Positions 48,526-57,761 of a stretch of DNA of 64,000 nt are shown in pieces. Every line of letters begins with the position of its first letter. Positions within the stretch are counted from its first letter, which is position 1. This DNA comes from Paraburkholderia adhaesiva (GTDB lineage Bacteria; Pseudomonadota; Gammaproteobacteria; Burkholderiales; Burkholderiaceae), in NCBI RefSeq assembly GCF_021390575.1, contig NZ_JAJEJQ010000003.1, forward strand, positions 302,001 through 366,000. The letters run 5' to 3'. The notes beneath the pieces are model-generated. The model made no database searches, was not told the DNA's origin, and was given only the letters and a program-made list of their open reading frames with translations. A program made the position numbers and the translations under genes.

Positions 48526-48828
48526 ATGAACACGCCCCATACATTCCCGTTCCGGGCGTGCGATTGCTATCACCCGTCGCAGTCCATCTTTGCGGGCATG
48601 ACAACCGCGCAACTGCAGGCCGCGCTCGCAGCCGCACAGGCGGCTTATGTGAAGCTAATGACGGGCGGCCAGGGCGTGTCATTCAGCTATACGCAGGGCG
48701 ACGGCACGCGCAGCGTGACGTACACCGCAGCGAACCCCGCGAACCTCGCGGCCTTCATCCGCCAACTGCAAGCGCAATTGGGCCTCGTGTGCCGTGGCCG
48801 TGCGCCGGTCCGGCTCATCTATCGCTAG
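48526..48828 (+). CDS. gpW-like head-tail joining protein
   Basis: 100 aa. The core GMTTAQLQAALAAAQAAYVKLMTGGQGVSFSYTQGDGTRSVTYTAANPANLAAFIRQLQAQLG is the gpW fold (two helices around a beta hairpin), which seals the portal before tail joining. The longer start at 48526 adds a Cys-rich leader; the ATG at 48598 would start exactly at the domain and may be the true one. Confidence 0.8.
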   Translation: MNTPHTFPFRACDCYHPSQSIFAGMTTAQLQAALAAAQAAYVKLMTGGQGVSFSYTQGDGTRSVTYTAANPANLAAFIRQLQAQLGLVCRGRAPVRLIYR

Positions 48829-48849
48829 GCGCTCGTCCCCAGCAGAAGT

Positions 48850-49392
48850 TCAAATGCGCAGAGTCTCCAGGTAATCGTCAAGCGCGATAAATTTCGACGC
48901 CGCTGCGATCAACTCCTTTGCTGCGTGCTTCCAGAATACAACTTGAACAATATATCCGTCTGATTTCAGTTCGTGAATCGTAGGTACATAGTCCGCATCG
49001 CCAGCAACTAGCACGAAGGTGTCGGACTTCGGGTCACCATGTTTATATGCATCTTTCGTTAAGAGTGTCGCGATGCCTGTATCAATCTTCTTTTCCTTGT
49101 TTCGAATGTTACGGTCTTCCAAATGCAACTCAAATCCAGCTTTCTGTGCAAATTGCCAGATCGAATCATTCGGCGGGGGGCGCGATCCGAACAGTGCCGC
49201 ACGCTTGATATTGGGAAAGTCGTTACCCGTAAGAAATTGATACAGCTTACCGAAACTGATTGTATAGCCATGGTCAAAAATTCCATCGTCCATGGCTTGG
49301 CGAATGTTATCTGCTAGTCCCTGATTTACGGCACTTACTCGACGCCCCTCAATGTACAGATTTGAATTATCGACATAAATATAATCAGACAT
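48850..49392 (-). CDS. NYN-domain (PIN-like) nuclease
   Basis: 180 aa. The NYN/LabA hallmarks are all present: YVDNSNLYIEG (D8, N9, N11), KKIDTGIATLLTKDA, and TFVLVAGDADYVPTI (G-D-x-D). These metal-binding acids fit RNase activity. AAGGA lies 7 nt before the ATG at 49392. GC is lower than in the flanking head genes and the gene is on the opposite strand, so it is cargo. A role in RNA-based defence or takeover is plausible, but not shown. Confidence 0.82.
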   Translation of the reverse strand: MSDYIYVDNSNLYIEGRRVSAVNQGLADNIRQAMDDGIFDHGYTISFGKLYQFLTGNDFPNIKRAALFGSRPPPNDSIWQFAQKAGFELHLEDRNIRNKEKKIDTGIATLLTKDAYKHGDPKSDTFVLVAGDADYVPTIHELKSDGYIVQVVFWKHAAKELIAAASKFIALDDYLETLRI

Positions 49393-49460
49393 ATTGTCAT
49401 CCTTACGAGTAGCTAACAAATACCTACGCAGGCGTACTGCGTCATTACTTTACCCGAACC

Positions 49461-51095
49461 ATGTCCGCCGTTCAGATTCTCGACCCTGACGGACGGCCAT
49501 TCCCGCCGCGCTCGCGCGTCGTGTCCATGCTCGCGGGTAACGTGCCGTATGACGCGGCGGACGCGCTCAGTCCAGACCTCGCGCTGTGGACGCCCTGGCT
49601 AGGTTCGCCGGATATCGAACTAAACCCGTACAGGGACCGGATTGTTTCGCGTATCCGCGACCTGGTACGCAATGACGGGTGGGCAAGCGGCGGCGTTACC
49701 CGGATTCTCGACAACGCCATTGGCGCGAATTTCCGCCCGGTGTCGAAGCCGGATTTTCGCGCGCTCGCATACCTGAGCGGTAACAAGGCCTTTGATAGCG
49801 TATGGGCCGACGAATTCGGCCGTGCGCTCGACGCGCGCTGGCGTGCATGGGCCAATGACGTAGCGCGCTATTGCGACGTGCAGCGCAATCTGACTATTTC
49901 GCAGATTTTCCGCCTTGCGTTCCGGCACAAGCTCGTCGACGGCGACGCGCTGGCCATGCTCCACTGGTTGCCGGACCGCGTGGAGCCCGGCCGCGCACAG
50001 TATGCAACCGCCGTGCAACTGATCGACCCGGACCGCCTGAGCAATCCTTTTCTGCAATTCGACCAGGAACACACGCGCGGCGGTGTGGAAATCGACACGC
50101 GCGGCGCAGCCATCGCGTACTGGATTCGCGAGGCACATCAATCCTCATGGTTCGAATACGACAAGGTAATGAAATGGCAACGCGTGCAGCGTGAAACCTC
50201 ATGGGGCCGCCCCGTTATCGTCCACGACTTCGAACACGACCGCGCCGACCAGCACAGGGGCGGCGCAGGCATTTTTACGCCCGTGATTGACCGGCTAAAA
50301 ATGCTCATCAAGTACGATGCAACGGAACTGGAAAGCGCCATTGTCAACGCGATTTTTTCGGCCTATATCGAATCGCCGTTCGATCCGTCATTCGTTGAAG
50401 ACGCCCTGGGCGATTGTGTCGAACTCAAGGGCTACCAGCAATTGCGCACGCAGTTTCACGACCAGCGCCGCCTCCTGCTCGGCGGTGTGCGGATTCCTGC
50501 GCTATTCACGGGCGAGAAAATCAACACCGTTAGCGCGGTGCGGCCTACATCGAACTTCCGCGATTTCGAAGGCGCAGCGCTGCGCAATGTGGCCGCGTGT
50601 CTCGGCGTGAGTGCGCAACAGCTTTCGCAGGACTGGAGCGACGTGAATTACTCCAGCGCACGCGCGGGCCTGCTCGAAGCGTGGAAGACGCTAACGCGCC
50701 GCCGTGCCGACTTCGCGAACGGCTTTGCGTATCCGATCCGCTCGGCCTTCGTGGAAGAATCGTTAGAAGTCGATGACCTGCCATTGCCCGATAATGCGCC
50801 CGCATTCATCGAAGCGCGCGGCGCGTATGCGCGCTGTACGTGGATCGGCCCCGGCCGTGGCTGGATTGACCCGCTAGCAGAGAAGCAAGGCGCGGTGCTG
50901 GGCATGGATGCGGGGCTCTCGACACTCGAAATGGAGTGTGCAGAAAACACGGGCGAAGACTGGGAAGACATGCTCGACCAGCGCAAACGCGAGGTTGACG
51001 CGTTCAACCAGCGCGGCCTGCCGTTGCCGCAATGGGCGGGCATGCTGCCCGCGAACACGGCCGCGCAGCCGCAGACACGCCCCGCGCCGCAGTAG
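49461..51095 (+). CDS. Portal protein, lambda gpB family
   Basis: 544 aa, close to lambda gpB (533). Recognisable segments are NPYRDRIVSRIRDLVRNDGWASGGVTRILDNAIG, HWLPDRVEPG, AIAYWIREAH and the C-terminal SQDWSDVNYSSARAGLLEAWKTL. It forms the dodecameric ring for DNA entry and exit at the head vertex and is followed by protease, scaffold and capsid genes in the lambda order. Confidence 0.92.
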   Translation: MSAVQILDPDGRPFPPRSRVVSMLAGNVPYDAADALSPDLALWTPWLGSPDIELNPYRDRIVSRIRDLVRNDGWASGGVTRILDNAIGANFRPVSKPDFRALAYLSGNKAFDSVWADEFGRALDARWRAWANDVARYCDVQRNLTISQIFRLAFRHKLVDGDALAMLHWLPDRVEPGRAQYATAVQLIDPDRLSNPFLQFDQEHTRGGVEIDTRGAAIAYWIREAHQSSWFEYDKVMKWQRVQRETSWGRPVIVHDFEHDRADQHRGGAGIFTPVIDRLKMLIKYDATELESAIVNAIFSAYIESPFDPSFVEDALGDCVELKGYQQLRTQFHDQRRLLLGGVRIPALFTGEKINTVSAVRPTSNFRDFEGAALRNVAACLGVSAQQLSQDWSDVNYSSARAGLLEAWKTLTRRRADFANGFAYPIRSAFVEESLEVDDLPLPDNAPAFIEARGAYARCTWIGPGRGWIDPLAEKQGAVLGMDAGLSTLEMECAENTGEDWEDMLDQRKREVDAFNQRGLPLPQWAGMLPANTAAQPQTRPAPQ

Positions 51096-51132
51096 TGCGC
51101 CGGATAGTGCGACCTGACACGGCGGTCACGCC

Positions 51133-52020
51133 ATGAACGCCACGCCCCCGCGCTTCGCGTTTCTCGCGCAGCGGCTCTTTAATGTGCCGCTCGCGATCCA
51201 TCCCGCGAAAGCCGAAATCATTGTGGCCGCACTCGCGGAGCGCCTGGGCATCGTGCAGATAGTGACCGGCGACCGCAGCGCGCCGCCGCATGCCTTCGCG
51301 GACGATGACACAGGCCCGCGCCGGGCCGCGTCGCCCGCATCGGCCTATGACGTGCTGGCAGGCGTTGCAGTAATCCCCGTGCAGGGAACCCTGGTGCATC
51401 GGCTCGGCACGCTTCAGCCCGAATCGGGCATGACGGGTTATGACGGCATCCGCCAGAACTATCTGGCCGCGCTCGGAGATTCGCGCGTGCGCGCGATTGC
51501 GCTGGATATCGACTCGCCGGGCGGCGAAGTATCGGGCGCGTTCGATCTTGCGGACACGATCCACGCAACGCGCGGCGAAAAACCGGTATGGGCCATTCTC
51601 AGCGAAAGCGCGTACAGCGCAGCCTATGCGATTGCGAGCGCGGCCGACCATATCACGGTGCCGCGCACGGGCGGCGCGGGCTCGATTGGCGTTGTGTGGA
51701 TGCACGTTGACTGGTCGCGCGCGTTGTCCGATGCCGGGCTAAAGGTGACGTTCATAACGTGGGGCGAGCGCAAGCTCGACGGCTACCCCGAATTGCCGCT
51801 TACGCCTGAAGCGCGCGAGCGCGCGCAGGCCGATATCGACGCGACCGGCGAACTGTTCGCCGCGACCGTCGCGCGCAATCGCGGGCTGTCCGTCGATGCA
51901 GTGCGCGCGATGCAGGCCGCGACGTTCGCGGGCGCGCGTAGTGTCGCCGTGGGCCTCGCCGATGCAGTACAGGCACCCGACGAAGCGTTCGCCGCGCTGC
52001 TTGAATCTCTCGAACAGTAA
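51133..52020 (+). CDS. S49-family capsid maturation protease
   Basis: 295 aa of the SppA/ClpP-like serine protease fold. It shows VIPVQGTLVHRLGTLQ, IALDIDSPGGEVSGAFDLAD, then SESAYSAAYAIASAADHI with the catalytic Ser, and GSIGVVWMHVDWSRALSDAGLKVTF with the region of the Lys. In lambdoid phages this protein processes the portal and scaffold during prohead maturation. It is directly after portal. Confidence 0.9.
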   Translation: MNATPPRFAFLAQRLFNVPLAIHPAKAEIIVAALAERLGIVQIVTGDRSAPPHAFADDDTGPRRAASPASAYDVLAGVAVIPVQGTLVHRLGTLQPESGMTGYDGIRQNYLAALGDSRVRAIALDIDSPGGEVSGAFDLADTIHATRGEKPVWAILSESAYSAAYAIASAADHITVPRTGGAGSIGVVWMHVDWSRALSDAGLKVTFITWGERKLDGYPELPLTPEARERAQADIDATGELFAATVARNRGLSVDAVRAMQAATFAGARSVAVGLADAVQAPDEAFAALLESLEQ

Positions 52021-52030
52021 GGGGGAAATC

Positions 52031-52717
52031 ATGGGATTGAATCTCACTGCTACGCGCTTCGCGCATCTGCTCGGCCCGCTAGCGCGTCCGGCCGCGTCCG
52101 CCGCGCGCGCTGAAGACGACAAGGACAAGGACGAAGACGAAGCCTGTAACGACACCCGCAGCGAAGGCGACGACGACAAGCGCGACGACGACAAGGACGA
52201 AGGCCGCAAATCCCGCAAGGCGAAGCGCGCGAAAAAGGCCCGCGCCGACGACGAAGACACGGGCGACGAAGACACGGGCGACGAAGACGACGCACGGGCC
52301 GAAGATGACGCACGGGCCGAAGACGACGAAGACGACGCGCGCGCCGAAAGCGAAGACGACAACGGCGACGACGACAGCAAGGACAAAGACAAGGGCCGCG
52401 CGAAAGCCGCGCGCATGGCAGAGCGTGCGCGCTGCGCCGCAATTTTCCGCTGTAGCGCTGCCGCGAGCCGCCCCGATGTGGCCGCGCATCTCGCCTTTGA
52501 AACTGACATGCGCGCGACTGTCGCCGTTGCGCTGCTGTCCGCGATTGCTTCAGGCGAAGACCGCCACGGCGGCAAGGCTGCCACGCTACGCGCACGCATG
52601 GCAGGCGTACCGCTGCCAACCATCGGCACGGACGGCGGCGTGCAGGACCGCGACGGGCCACAGGCCGCCGCCGCAATGATTCTGGCCGCCGCGCGTCGCG
52701 CGCGAGGCGAGGAATAA
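52031..52717 (+). CDS. Highly charged scaffold-like protein
   Basis: 228 aa from the ATG at 52031 with AGGGGG upstream. Residues 27-125 are nearly all Asp, Glu, Lys and Arg in short repeats (DEDTGDEDTGDED, ARAEDDARAEDDE). The remaining C-terminal part is a helical domain (CAAIFRCSAAASRPDVAAHLAFETDM). Its place between protease and decoration protein, and its composition, fit a scaffold or protease-substrate role, as with lambda Nu3. Confidence 0.7.
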   Translation: MGLNLTATRFAHLLGPLARPAASAARAEDDKDKDEDEACNDTRSEGDDDKRDDDKDEGRKSRKAKRAKKARADDEDTGDEDTGDEDDARAEDDARAEDDEDDARAESEDDNGDDDSKDKDKGRAKAARMAERARCAAIFRCSAAASRPDVAAHLAFETDMRATVAVALLSAIASGEDRHGGKAATLRARMAGVPLPTIGTDGGVQDRDGPQAAAAMILAAARRARGEE

Positions 52718-52750
52718 CGGCACCCGTGCAACCCTACCGGAGAAACCGCC

Positions 52751-53155
52751 ATGTCTACCCCAGTTACTCCCATCAGCGATAACCCGTTCCAGCCCGGCAT
52801 GGTGTCTGAAACCTATATCCCTGACCAGCTTATCGCCGGTGATTTCAAACTGGTAACGGAAGGCCAGGCGCAATTCCCGGCCGGGCTCCAGCTCAAGCGC
52901 GGCACCGTGCTTGCACAACAGACCGATGGAACCTATGCCGTGGCGACTTCCGGCAACGGTTCGCCCAATGCCATCCTCGCCGACAACGTGGACAGCACGG
53001 CCGGGCCGGTAACGGGCGGCGTGTATCTGACTGGCGAATTCAACGCGCGTGCGCTGATTCTCGATCCGTCGCTCACGCTCGCAGCCGCAACGCTCGCGCT
53101 TCGCTCATGGTCGATTTTCGTCAAGCCCAGCGTTTCGGCCGCTGACCCCACCTGA
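52751..53155 (+). CDS. Head decoration protein (lambda gpD-like)
   Basis: 134 aa. EGQAQFPAGLQLKRGTVLAQQTDGTYAVATSGNGSPNAILADNVDSTAGPVTGGVYLTGEFNARAL is the gpD-like beta-rich stabiliser that binds the capsid threefold axes after expansion. CGGAG lies before the ATG. It is followed by a terminator-like hairpin and then the capsid gene. Confidence 0.88.
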   Translation: MSTPVTPISDNPFQPGMVSETYIPDQLIAGDFKLVTEGQAQFPAGLQLKRGTVLAQQTDGTYAVATSGNGSPNAILADNVDSTAGPVTGGVYLTGEFNARALILDPSLTLAAATLALRSWSIFVKPSVSAADPT

Positions 53156-53210
53156 CTACAGAGCCCACGTAACCGCTATCACGCAGCCGCCGCCGCACTC
53201 GCGGCATTGA

Positions 53211-53248
53211 AGCCCGCCCGGTGAAAACCGGTGCGGGCTTTTCTTTTG
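53211..53248 (+). terminator. Intra-operon terminator before the capsid gene
   Basis: AAGCCCGC CCGGT GAAA ACCGG T GCGGGCTT followed by TTCTTTT: an extended stem with a GAAA loop and a T-rich tail, 24 bp before the capsid ATG. It would reduce readthrough or act as a processing site that sets the ratio of head proteins. Confidence 0.7.
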
Positions 53249-53271
53249 CGCGCGCGAAGGAGTAACGCACC

Positions 53272-54309
53272 ATGGACATCTACGACACGAACGCGCTTAT
53301 TCTGGTTGTGCCCAACCTGAAGCGCCCGCAAAAATTCCTGCTCGACCGCTTCTTTCCGAACATCGTAACCAGCGATACGGAAATGGTGAGCATCGACGTG
53401 GACGTAGGCAAACGGCGCATGTCGCCGTTCGTTTCGCCGCTGCTCGAAGGCCGCCTGGTTGAACAGCGCCGCTACCAGACCAACACGTTCAAGCCTGCAT
53501 ACATCAAGGACAAGCGCGCGCCCGATTTGCGCAAGCCGATTCGCCGCATGATCGGCGAACGCATCGGGGGCGACCTCAAGGGCGAGGAACGCGCCGCCGC
53601 GAACATCGCGGCCGAAATGACCGATCAGATCGACCTGCTCGACCGCCGCCTCGAATGGATGGCCGCGCAGGCGCTGCAATCGGGAACGGTGCTGATTGAG
53701 GGCGATGGCTTCCCGTCCGCGCTTGTGGACTTCGGGCGCGATCCGCTGCTGACTGTTGCGCTTTCCGGTTCATCGCAATGGGGGCAAAGCGGCGGCACGC
53801 CAACGCGTGATATCGAATCATGGCAACGGCTCATCCTGAAGAAATCAGGCGCGCAGGTAACGGACATTATTTTTACCACGACGCCTTTTGAATGCTTCAT
53901 TGCTGACGAAACCGTTAAGGCCGCCGTGTACTACCCGAAGCTCGCCGACTTCGGCAACGCGATTGACCCCGGCGCGCAGATCTCTACGGGCGCGGTGTAC
54001 AAGGGGCGCTGGGGGCAATACTCGTTGTGGGTCTACAACGACTGGTATGTCGATGATAACGACGTTGAACAGCCCATGTTGCCCGATGGCTCCGTTATTC
54101 TGGCCGGGCCTGACCTCATGGGCACGCGCGCATTCGGCATGATTATGGACCCGCGCTTCAACTATCAGGCGCTTCCCTACGCGCCGAAAATGTGGATTGC
54201 AGACGATCCGCCGCAGCGTTTCCTCATGATGCAATCCGCGCCTATCGTTATCCCGTCACGCGTCAATGCGGCACTGTGCGCGACGGTGTGCGACCCGGTG
54301 GAGGACTGA
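53272..54309 (+). CDS. Major capsid protein (lambda gpE family)
   Basis: 345 aa, the right length for gpE-type capsids. It opens MDIYDTNALILVVPNLKRPQKFLLDRFFP, and later reads VDVGKRRMSPFVSPLLEGRLVEQRRYQTNTFKPAYIKDKRAPDL and DEVEQ-like tail AKMWIADDPPQRFLMMQSAPIVIPSR. It forms the HK97-fold shell. A strong AAGGAG precedes the ATG by 8 nt. Confidence 0.93.
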   Translation: MDIYDTNALILVVPNLKRPQKFLLDRFFPNIVTSDTEMVSIDVDVGKRRMSPFVSPLLEGRLVEQRRYQTNTFKPAYIKDKRAPDLRKPIRRMIGERIGGDLKGEERAAANIAAEMTDQIDLLDRRLEWMAAQALQSGTVLIEGDGFPSALVDFGRDPLLTVALSGSSQWGQSGGTPTRDIESWQRLILKKSGAQVTDIIFTTTPFECFIADETVKAAVYYPKLADFGNAIDPGAQISTGAVYKGRWGQYSLWVYNDWYVDDNDVEQPMLPDGSVILAGPDLMGTRAFGMIMDPRFNYQALPYAPKMWIADDPPQRFLMMQSAPIVIPSRVNAALCATVCDPVED

Positions 54310-54312
54310 GCC

Positions 54313-54558
54313 ATGGCTACGCTATTGACACCAGAAACCGTCACCATCGCGCGCGGCCATTCGGTACGCCACGATGGCAAGACATATTCAGCGGGCCAGA
54401 GTGTCACGCTACCGGCCGCCGATGCGGCGCGACTGCGCGCACGCGGATTTATTGCGAAGCCGAACGACCCCTCCCAGGCCGCAGACGAAGAAAAGGCCCG
54501 CACGCAGGGGCCGACCTTCGAAACGAAAACCGGTCCGTCCGTCAAGCAACGCCGCTAG
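54313..54558 (+). CDS. Small head-region protein (81 aa)
   Basis: VTIARGHSVRHDGKTYSAGQSVTLPAADAARLRARGFI is a short beta-rich domain typical of the small proteins that follow capsid genes in this phage type. The tail is Lys/Thr-rich. It may be a head-completion factor; no activity can be assigned. Confidence 0.7.
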   Translation: MATLLTPETVTIARGHSVRHDGKTYSAGQSVTLPAADAARLRARGFIAKPNDPSQAADEEKARTQGPTFETKTGPSVKQRR

Positions 54559-54572
54559 CTGCGCTGTCTGCC

Positions 54573-54923
54573 GTGTCGCTTGCCGTTCCCGATGACTTCG
54601 ACGGGCAAATCCTCGCGCCACTGTTTGCCCAGTTCTCGGAGCCCGTCACGTACTCGCCCGCAGACGGCGACACGCTCGCAGTCAACGGCATCTTTGACGA
54701 AGCCTACAGGGAACTTGTCCCGCAGGGTGGCGTGCTGGCCTATACGACAGAGCGCCCGGTGTGCGGCGTGCGGCTTGTCGAATTCGGCGATACGCCGCCG
54801 CACCAGGGCGACGTGCTGACCGTCAACCGTACCGGCAACGTGTACGAAGTGCAGGAGGTGCGGCTCGACGGACACGGGGCCGCAAAACTCATGCTCAACT
54901 GGGTTGAAGCAGCGACGCCATAA
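54573..54923 (+). CDS. Head-tail joining protein (gpFII-like)
   Basis: 116 aa from the GTG at 54573 (the frame is open much further upstream inside the previous genes, which is shadow). AVPDDFDGQILAPLFAQFSEPVTYSP and CGVRLVEFGDTPPHQGDVLTVNRTGNVYEVQEVRLDGHGAAKLML fit the gpFII / Gifsy-2-like attachment fold. It links the portal complex to the tail. Ribosome-binding signal is weak. Confidence 0.7.
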   Translation: MSLAVPDDFDGQILAPLFAQFSEPVTYSPADGDTLAVNGIFDEAYRELVPQGGVLAYTTERPVCGVRLVEFGDTPPHQGDVLTVNRTGNVYEVQEVRLDGHGAAKLMLNWVEAATP

Positions 54924-54938
54924 ACAGGCATATCGCCC

Positions 54939-55577
54939 ATGCTGTACCGCGCCGGATTACGCGACATGGCGGCCGATGTGTTGCGGCGTGCGCAAACGCT
55001 CGCGGCCGAACGCGTCTATACGCCCCGCGACTGGCCGACGACGCAGTGTTACCCGTGCATTCTCGTTGACTGCCTGAATGACCGGAAAGAATCGCTAGGC
55101 CAGCAGCCGCCCGCATTCACGGCAACCGCAACGCTTGAAGTCAACGCGCGAAGTGAAGCCGACACAGCGGGCGCTGCGCGCGCCGCATGCGAAGACCTGT
55201 GCGACCAGATCGAATGCGCGTTACTGACCTGCCAGCCGTTGCTCAAGCATATCCAGCAGGGCTCAGGCATTGAAACGGTAATGGAACTGAGCGCCACGGG
55301 CCGCAGGCATATCGCGGACCTGCGCATGTCGCTTGAACTCCAGTATTTCATCGCGTTTGACCCACTGACCGATACACCGCCCGCGCTGCAACCAGCCGCC
55401 GTGCCGCTCGAAGCCATCGGCATTCACGCCGACACCATCGCGCCCGCCGACAGGACCGGCACTTATCCGAAGCCGCCGTTTCCCGATGCCGTCACGCCTG
55501 CACCTCGCGGGCGTGGCCCCGATGGGCGCGACGAAGGAACCCTCGATTTCCCCTCACCGAACCCGGACGGCGAATAG
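54939..55577 (+). CDS. Tail terminator-like protein
   Basis: 212 aa. LRDMAADVLRRAQTLAAERVYTPRDWPT, FTATATLEVNARSE and VMELSATGRRHIADLRMSLELQYFIAFDP match the plan of tail-terminator (gpU-like) proteins. The C-terminal 60 residues are a Pro-rich tail not needed for the fold. It sits at the head/tail boundary of the operon. Confidence 0.65.
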   Translation: MLYRAGLRDMAADVLRRAQTLAAERVYTPRDWPTTQCYPCILVDCLNDRKESLGQQPPAFTATATLEVNARSEADTAGAARAACEDLCDQIECALLTCQPLLKHIQQGSGIETVMELSATGRRHIADLRMSLELQYFIAFDPLTDTPPALQPAAVPLEAIGIHADTIAPADRTGTYPKPPFPDAVTPAPRGRGPDGRDEGTLDFPSPNPDGE

Positions 55578-55595
55578 CCGCCAGGGCATTCCGCC

Positions 55596-55880
55596 ATGAA
55601 AACGCTACGCATCCGCCCGGTTGCGGGCCGCGTCGTGCGCGATCCCGATCTGCACGACCTCATCACCGCACCGCGCACGGTGCCGGATTCGCCGTTCTGG
55701 CGGCGTCGCGTGCGCGACGGCGACGTAACCCTCGACCTCTCGCCGCCGACCGCGCCACGGGCCGCGTCTGCGTCCACGCAGCAAGCGCAGGACTCGCCCG
55801 CCCGCACGACGCCCGCAACGGCGAGCGCTGCAACTAGACGCGCCGCCGATCCAGCACACACCACGGGGGATAAATCATGA
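55596..55880 (+). CDS. DUF2635-family tail protein
   Basis: 94 aa. RIRPVAGRVVRDPDLHDLITAPRTVPDSPFWRRRVRDGDVTL is the DUF2635 signature, found directly before the sheath gene in Mu-like phages. A low-complexity Ala/Thr/Pro tail follows. Its TGA overlaps the ATG of the sheath gene (ATGA). Confidence 0.82.
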   Translation: MKTLRIRPVAGRVVRDPDLHDLITAPRTVPDSPFWRRRVRDGDVTLDLSPPTAPRAASASTQQAQDSPARTTPATASAATRRAADPAHTTGDKS

Positions 55881-57367
55881 TCCCGTTTAAACAGATCCCG
55901 GCCAATATCCGCGTCCCACTCTTTTACGCCGAAGTCGATAACTCGCAGGCGAACACGGCGCAGACCACGCAGCGCGCATTGATCCTCGCGCAGATAACCG
56001 CAGCGGGCAGCGCAGCGCCTGGCGTGCCCGCCATCAGCCAGGGCAGCGGCGACGCCATCAGCGCGGGCGGTGTGGGTTCCATGCTCGCGCTCATGCTCAC
56101 GGCGTACCGTGCAGCGGATGCCTTCGGCGAAGTGTGGTATCTGCCGCTGTCCGACGCGACCGGCTCGACGGCGGCCACGGGCACGCTCGACATTACCGCA
56201 GCGCCCACGGCCGCGGGGATGTTCTATTTCTACGTTGCGGGCGTGCGCATCGCGCAACCTGTGCAGCCTACACAGACCGTCAGCGATATCGCGGCGGCGC
56301 TAGTCGCGACCATCGGACAGACGCAGGGCCTGCCGGTCACGGCCACGGCGAGCGGCGGCGAAGTGACACTCACCGCAATCAATGCCGGGCCGGGCGGCAA
56401 CGAGATAGACCTGCGCGTGAACTATCTCGGCACGCCAGGCGGTCAAGTCACGCCGCAAGGCATGACGTATTCCGTCACGCCGATGGCGGGCGGCGCGGTC
56501 GCGCCTGACCTTGCAGCGGCCCTCGATGGTCTCGGCGACATGGCCTTCGATTTCATCGTGTGCCCGTACACAGACCCGACCTCACTCGATGCAATCAAGG
56601 CGTTTCTGGACGATATCAATGGCCGTTGGTCGTGGCAACAAATGCTGTACGGCCATGCTTTCGCGGCGGCACGTGGCACGCTCGGCGCGTTGGTCGCGCT
56701 CGGCTCGGCGCGCAACGATCAACACGCCTCGATCATGGGTTTCCATGACTCGCCGACGCCCGCGTGGATCTGGGCCGCGAGTCTTGCGGGCGCGTCGGCT
56801 GTAAGTCTGCGCGCGGACCCGGCAACGCCATTGCAAACGCTGCCTTTGCCGGGCGTACTCGCGCCGCCTGTGCAATCGCGCTTCCCTCTCTCTGACCGTA
56901 ACTCACTGCTGTATGACGGCATCGCAACTTTTACGGTCGGTGACGATGGCACGGTCGCCATTGAAAACCTCGTTACGACCTATCAGGAAAACGCCTACGG
57001 GCAACCGGACGACTCCTATCTGGAAGTCGAAACCCTGTTCACGCTCGCGGCCGTCTTGCGGCATCTGGCAATCGTCGTAACCAGCAAGTACGGGCGCGTC
57101 AAGCTCGCGGACGATGGCACGCGCTTTTCTGCCGGTGCCAATGTCGTAACGCCCAATGTGATTCGCGCCGACCTTATCGCCGCCTATCAGCAGGATGAAG
57201 CAGGCGGACTTGTCCAGGACAGCGACGTATTTGCAAAAGCGCTCGTCGTGGAGCGCAACGCGACGAATCCAAACCGCGTTGACGTGCTATGGCCTGGCGT
57301 ACTGATTGACCAGCTCCGAATCTTTGCGCTTCTCGCTCAGTTTCGGTTGACCGCGCTAACCGCATAG
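55877..57367 (+). CDS. Tail sheath protein (Mu gpL-like)
   Basis: 496 aa, the usual size of Mu-type sheaths. It begins IPFKQIPANIRVPLFYAEVDNSQA, with LPLSDATGSTAATGTLDI and, in the conserved C-terminal third, ITDL-like NLVTTYQENAYGQPDDSYLEVETLFTLAAVLRHL and ALVVERNATNPNRVDVLWPGVLIDQLRIFALLAQFRL. It forms the contractile sleeve. GGGGAT precedes the start. Confidence 0.93.
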   Translation: MIPFKQIPANIRVPLFYAEVDNSQANTAQTTQRALILAQITAAGSAAPGVPAISQGSGDAISAGGVGSMLALMLTAYRAADAFGEVWYLPLSDATGSTAATGTLDITAAPTAAGMFYFYVAGVRIAQPVQPTQTVSDIAAALVATIGQTQGLPVTATASGGEVTLTAINAGPGGNEIDLRVNYLGTPGGQVTPQGMTYSVTPMAGGAVAPDLAAALDGLGDMAFDFIVCPYTDPTSLDAIKAFLDDINGRWSWQQMLYGHAFAAARGTLGALVALGSARNDQHASIMGFHDSPTPAWIWAASLAGASAVSLRADPATPLQTLPLPGVLAPPVQSRFPLSDRNSLLYDGIATFTVGDDGTVAIENLVTTYQENAYGQPDDSYLEVETLFTLAAVLRHLAIVVTSKYGRVKLADDGTRFSAGANVVTPNVIRADLIAAYQQDEAGGLVQDSDVFAKALVVERNATNPNRVDVLWPGVLIDQLRIFALLAQFRLTALTA

Positions 57368-57376
57368 GAGGTAATC

Positions 57377-57751
57377 ATGCCTGACACGACGAACAGGTTA
57401 GCGGGTATCGCGTATATCTCCGTTGACGGACAGAACTACATGCTCGCGGGCGAACTGACGTATTCGCCGGGCGACGTGGAGCGCGAAAGCCTCATCGGCC
57501 AGGACCGCGTACACGGCTACGGAGAGAAGCCGCGCGCCCCCTTCATTTCCGGCAGTTTCCGCGACGCGGGAACACTCACCGTTGCCGACTTTAACAACAT
57601 GACAAACGTGACGCTAACGCTTGAACTGGCGAACGGAAAAACGGTTATCGGCCGCAATATGTGGTCCGTCGAAGCGCAGGAAGTGAAGACCCCGGACGCG
57701 ACATTCGAAGCCAAATTCGAAGGCTTCAGCGGTTCCGTAACCGAACAGTGA
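57377..57751 (+). CDS. Tail tube protein (Mu gpM-like)
   Basis: 124 aa. YISVDGQNYMLAGELTYSPGDVERESLIGQDRVHGYGEKPRAPFISGSFRDAGTLTVADFNNM is the tube-protein fold of contractile tails, and the end (FEAKFEGFSGSVTEQ) is also typical. A strong AGGAGG lies 5 nt before the ATG. Each hexamer forms one ring of the inner tube. Confidence 0.9.
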   Translation: MPDTTNRLAGIAYISVDGQNYMLAGELTYSPGDVERESLIGQDRVHGYGEKPRAPFISGSFRDAGTLTVADFNNMTNVTLTLELANGKTVIGRNMWSVEAQEVKTPDATFEAKFEGFSGSVTEQ

Positions 57752-57761
57752 GAGGCGCGCC

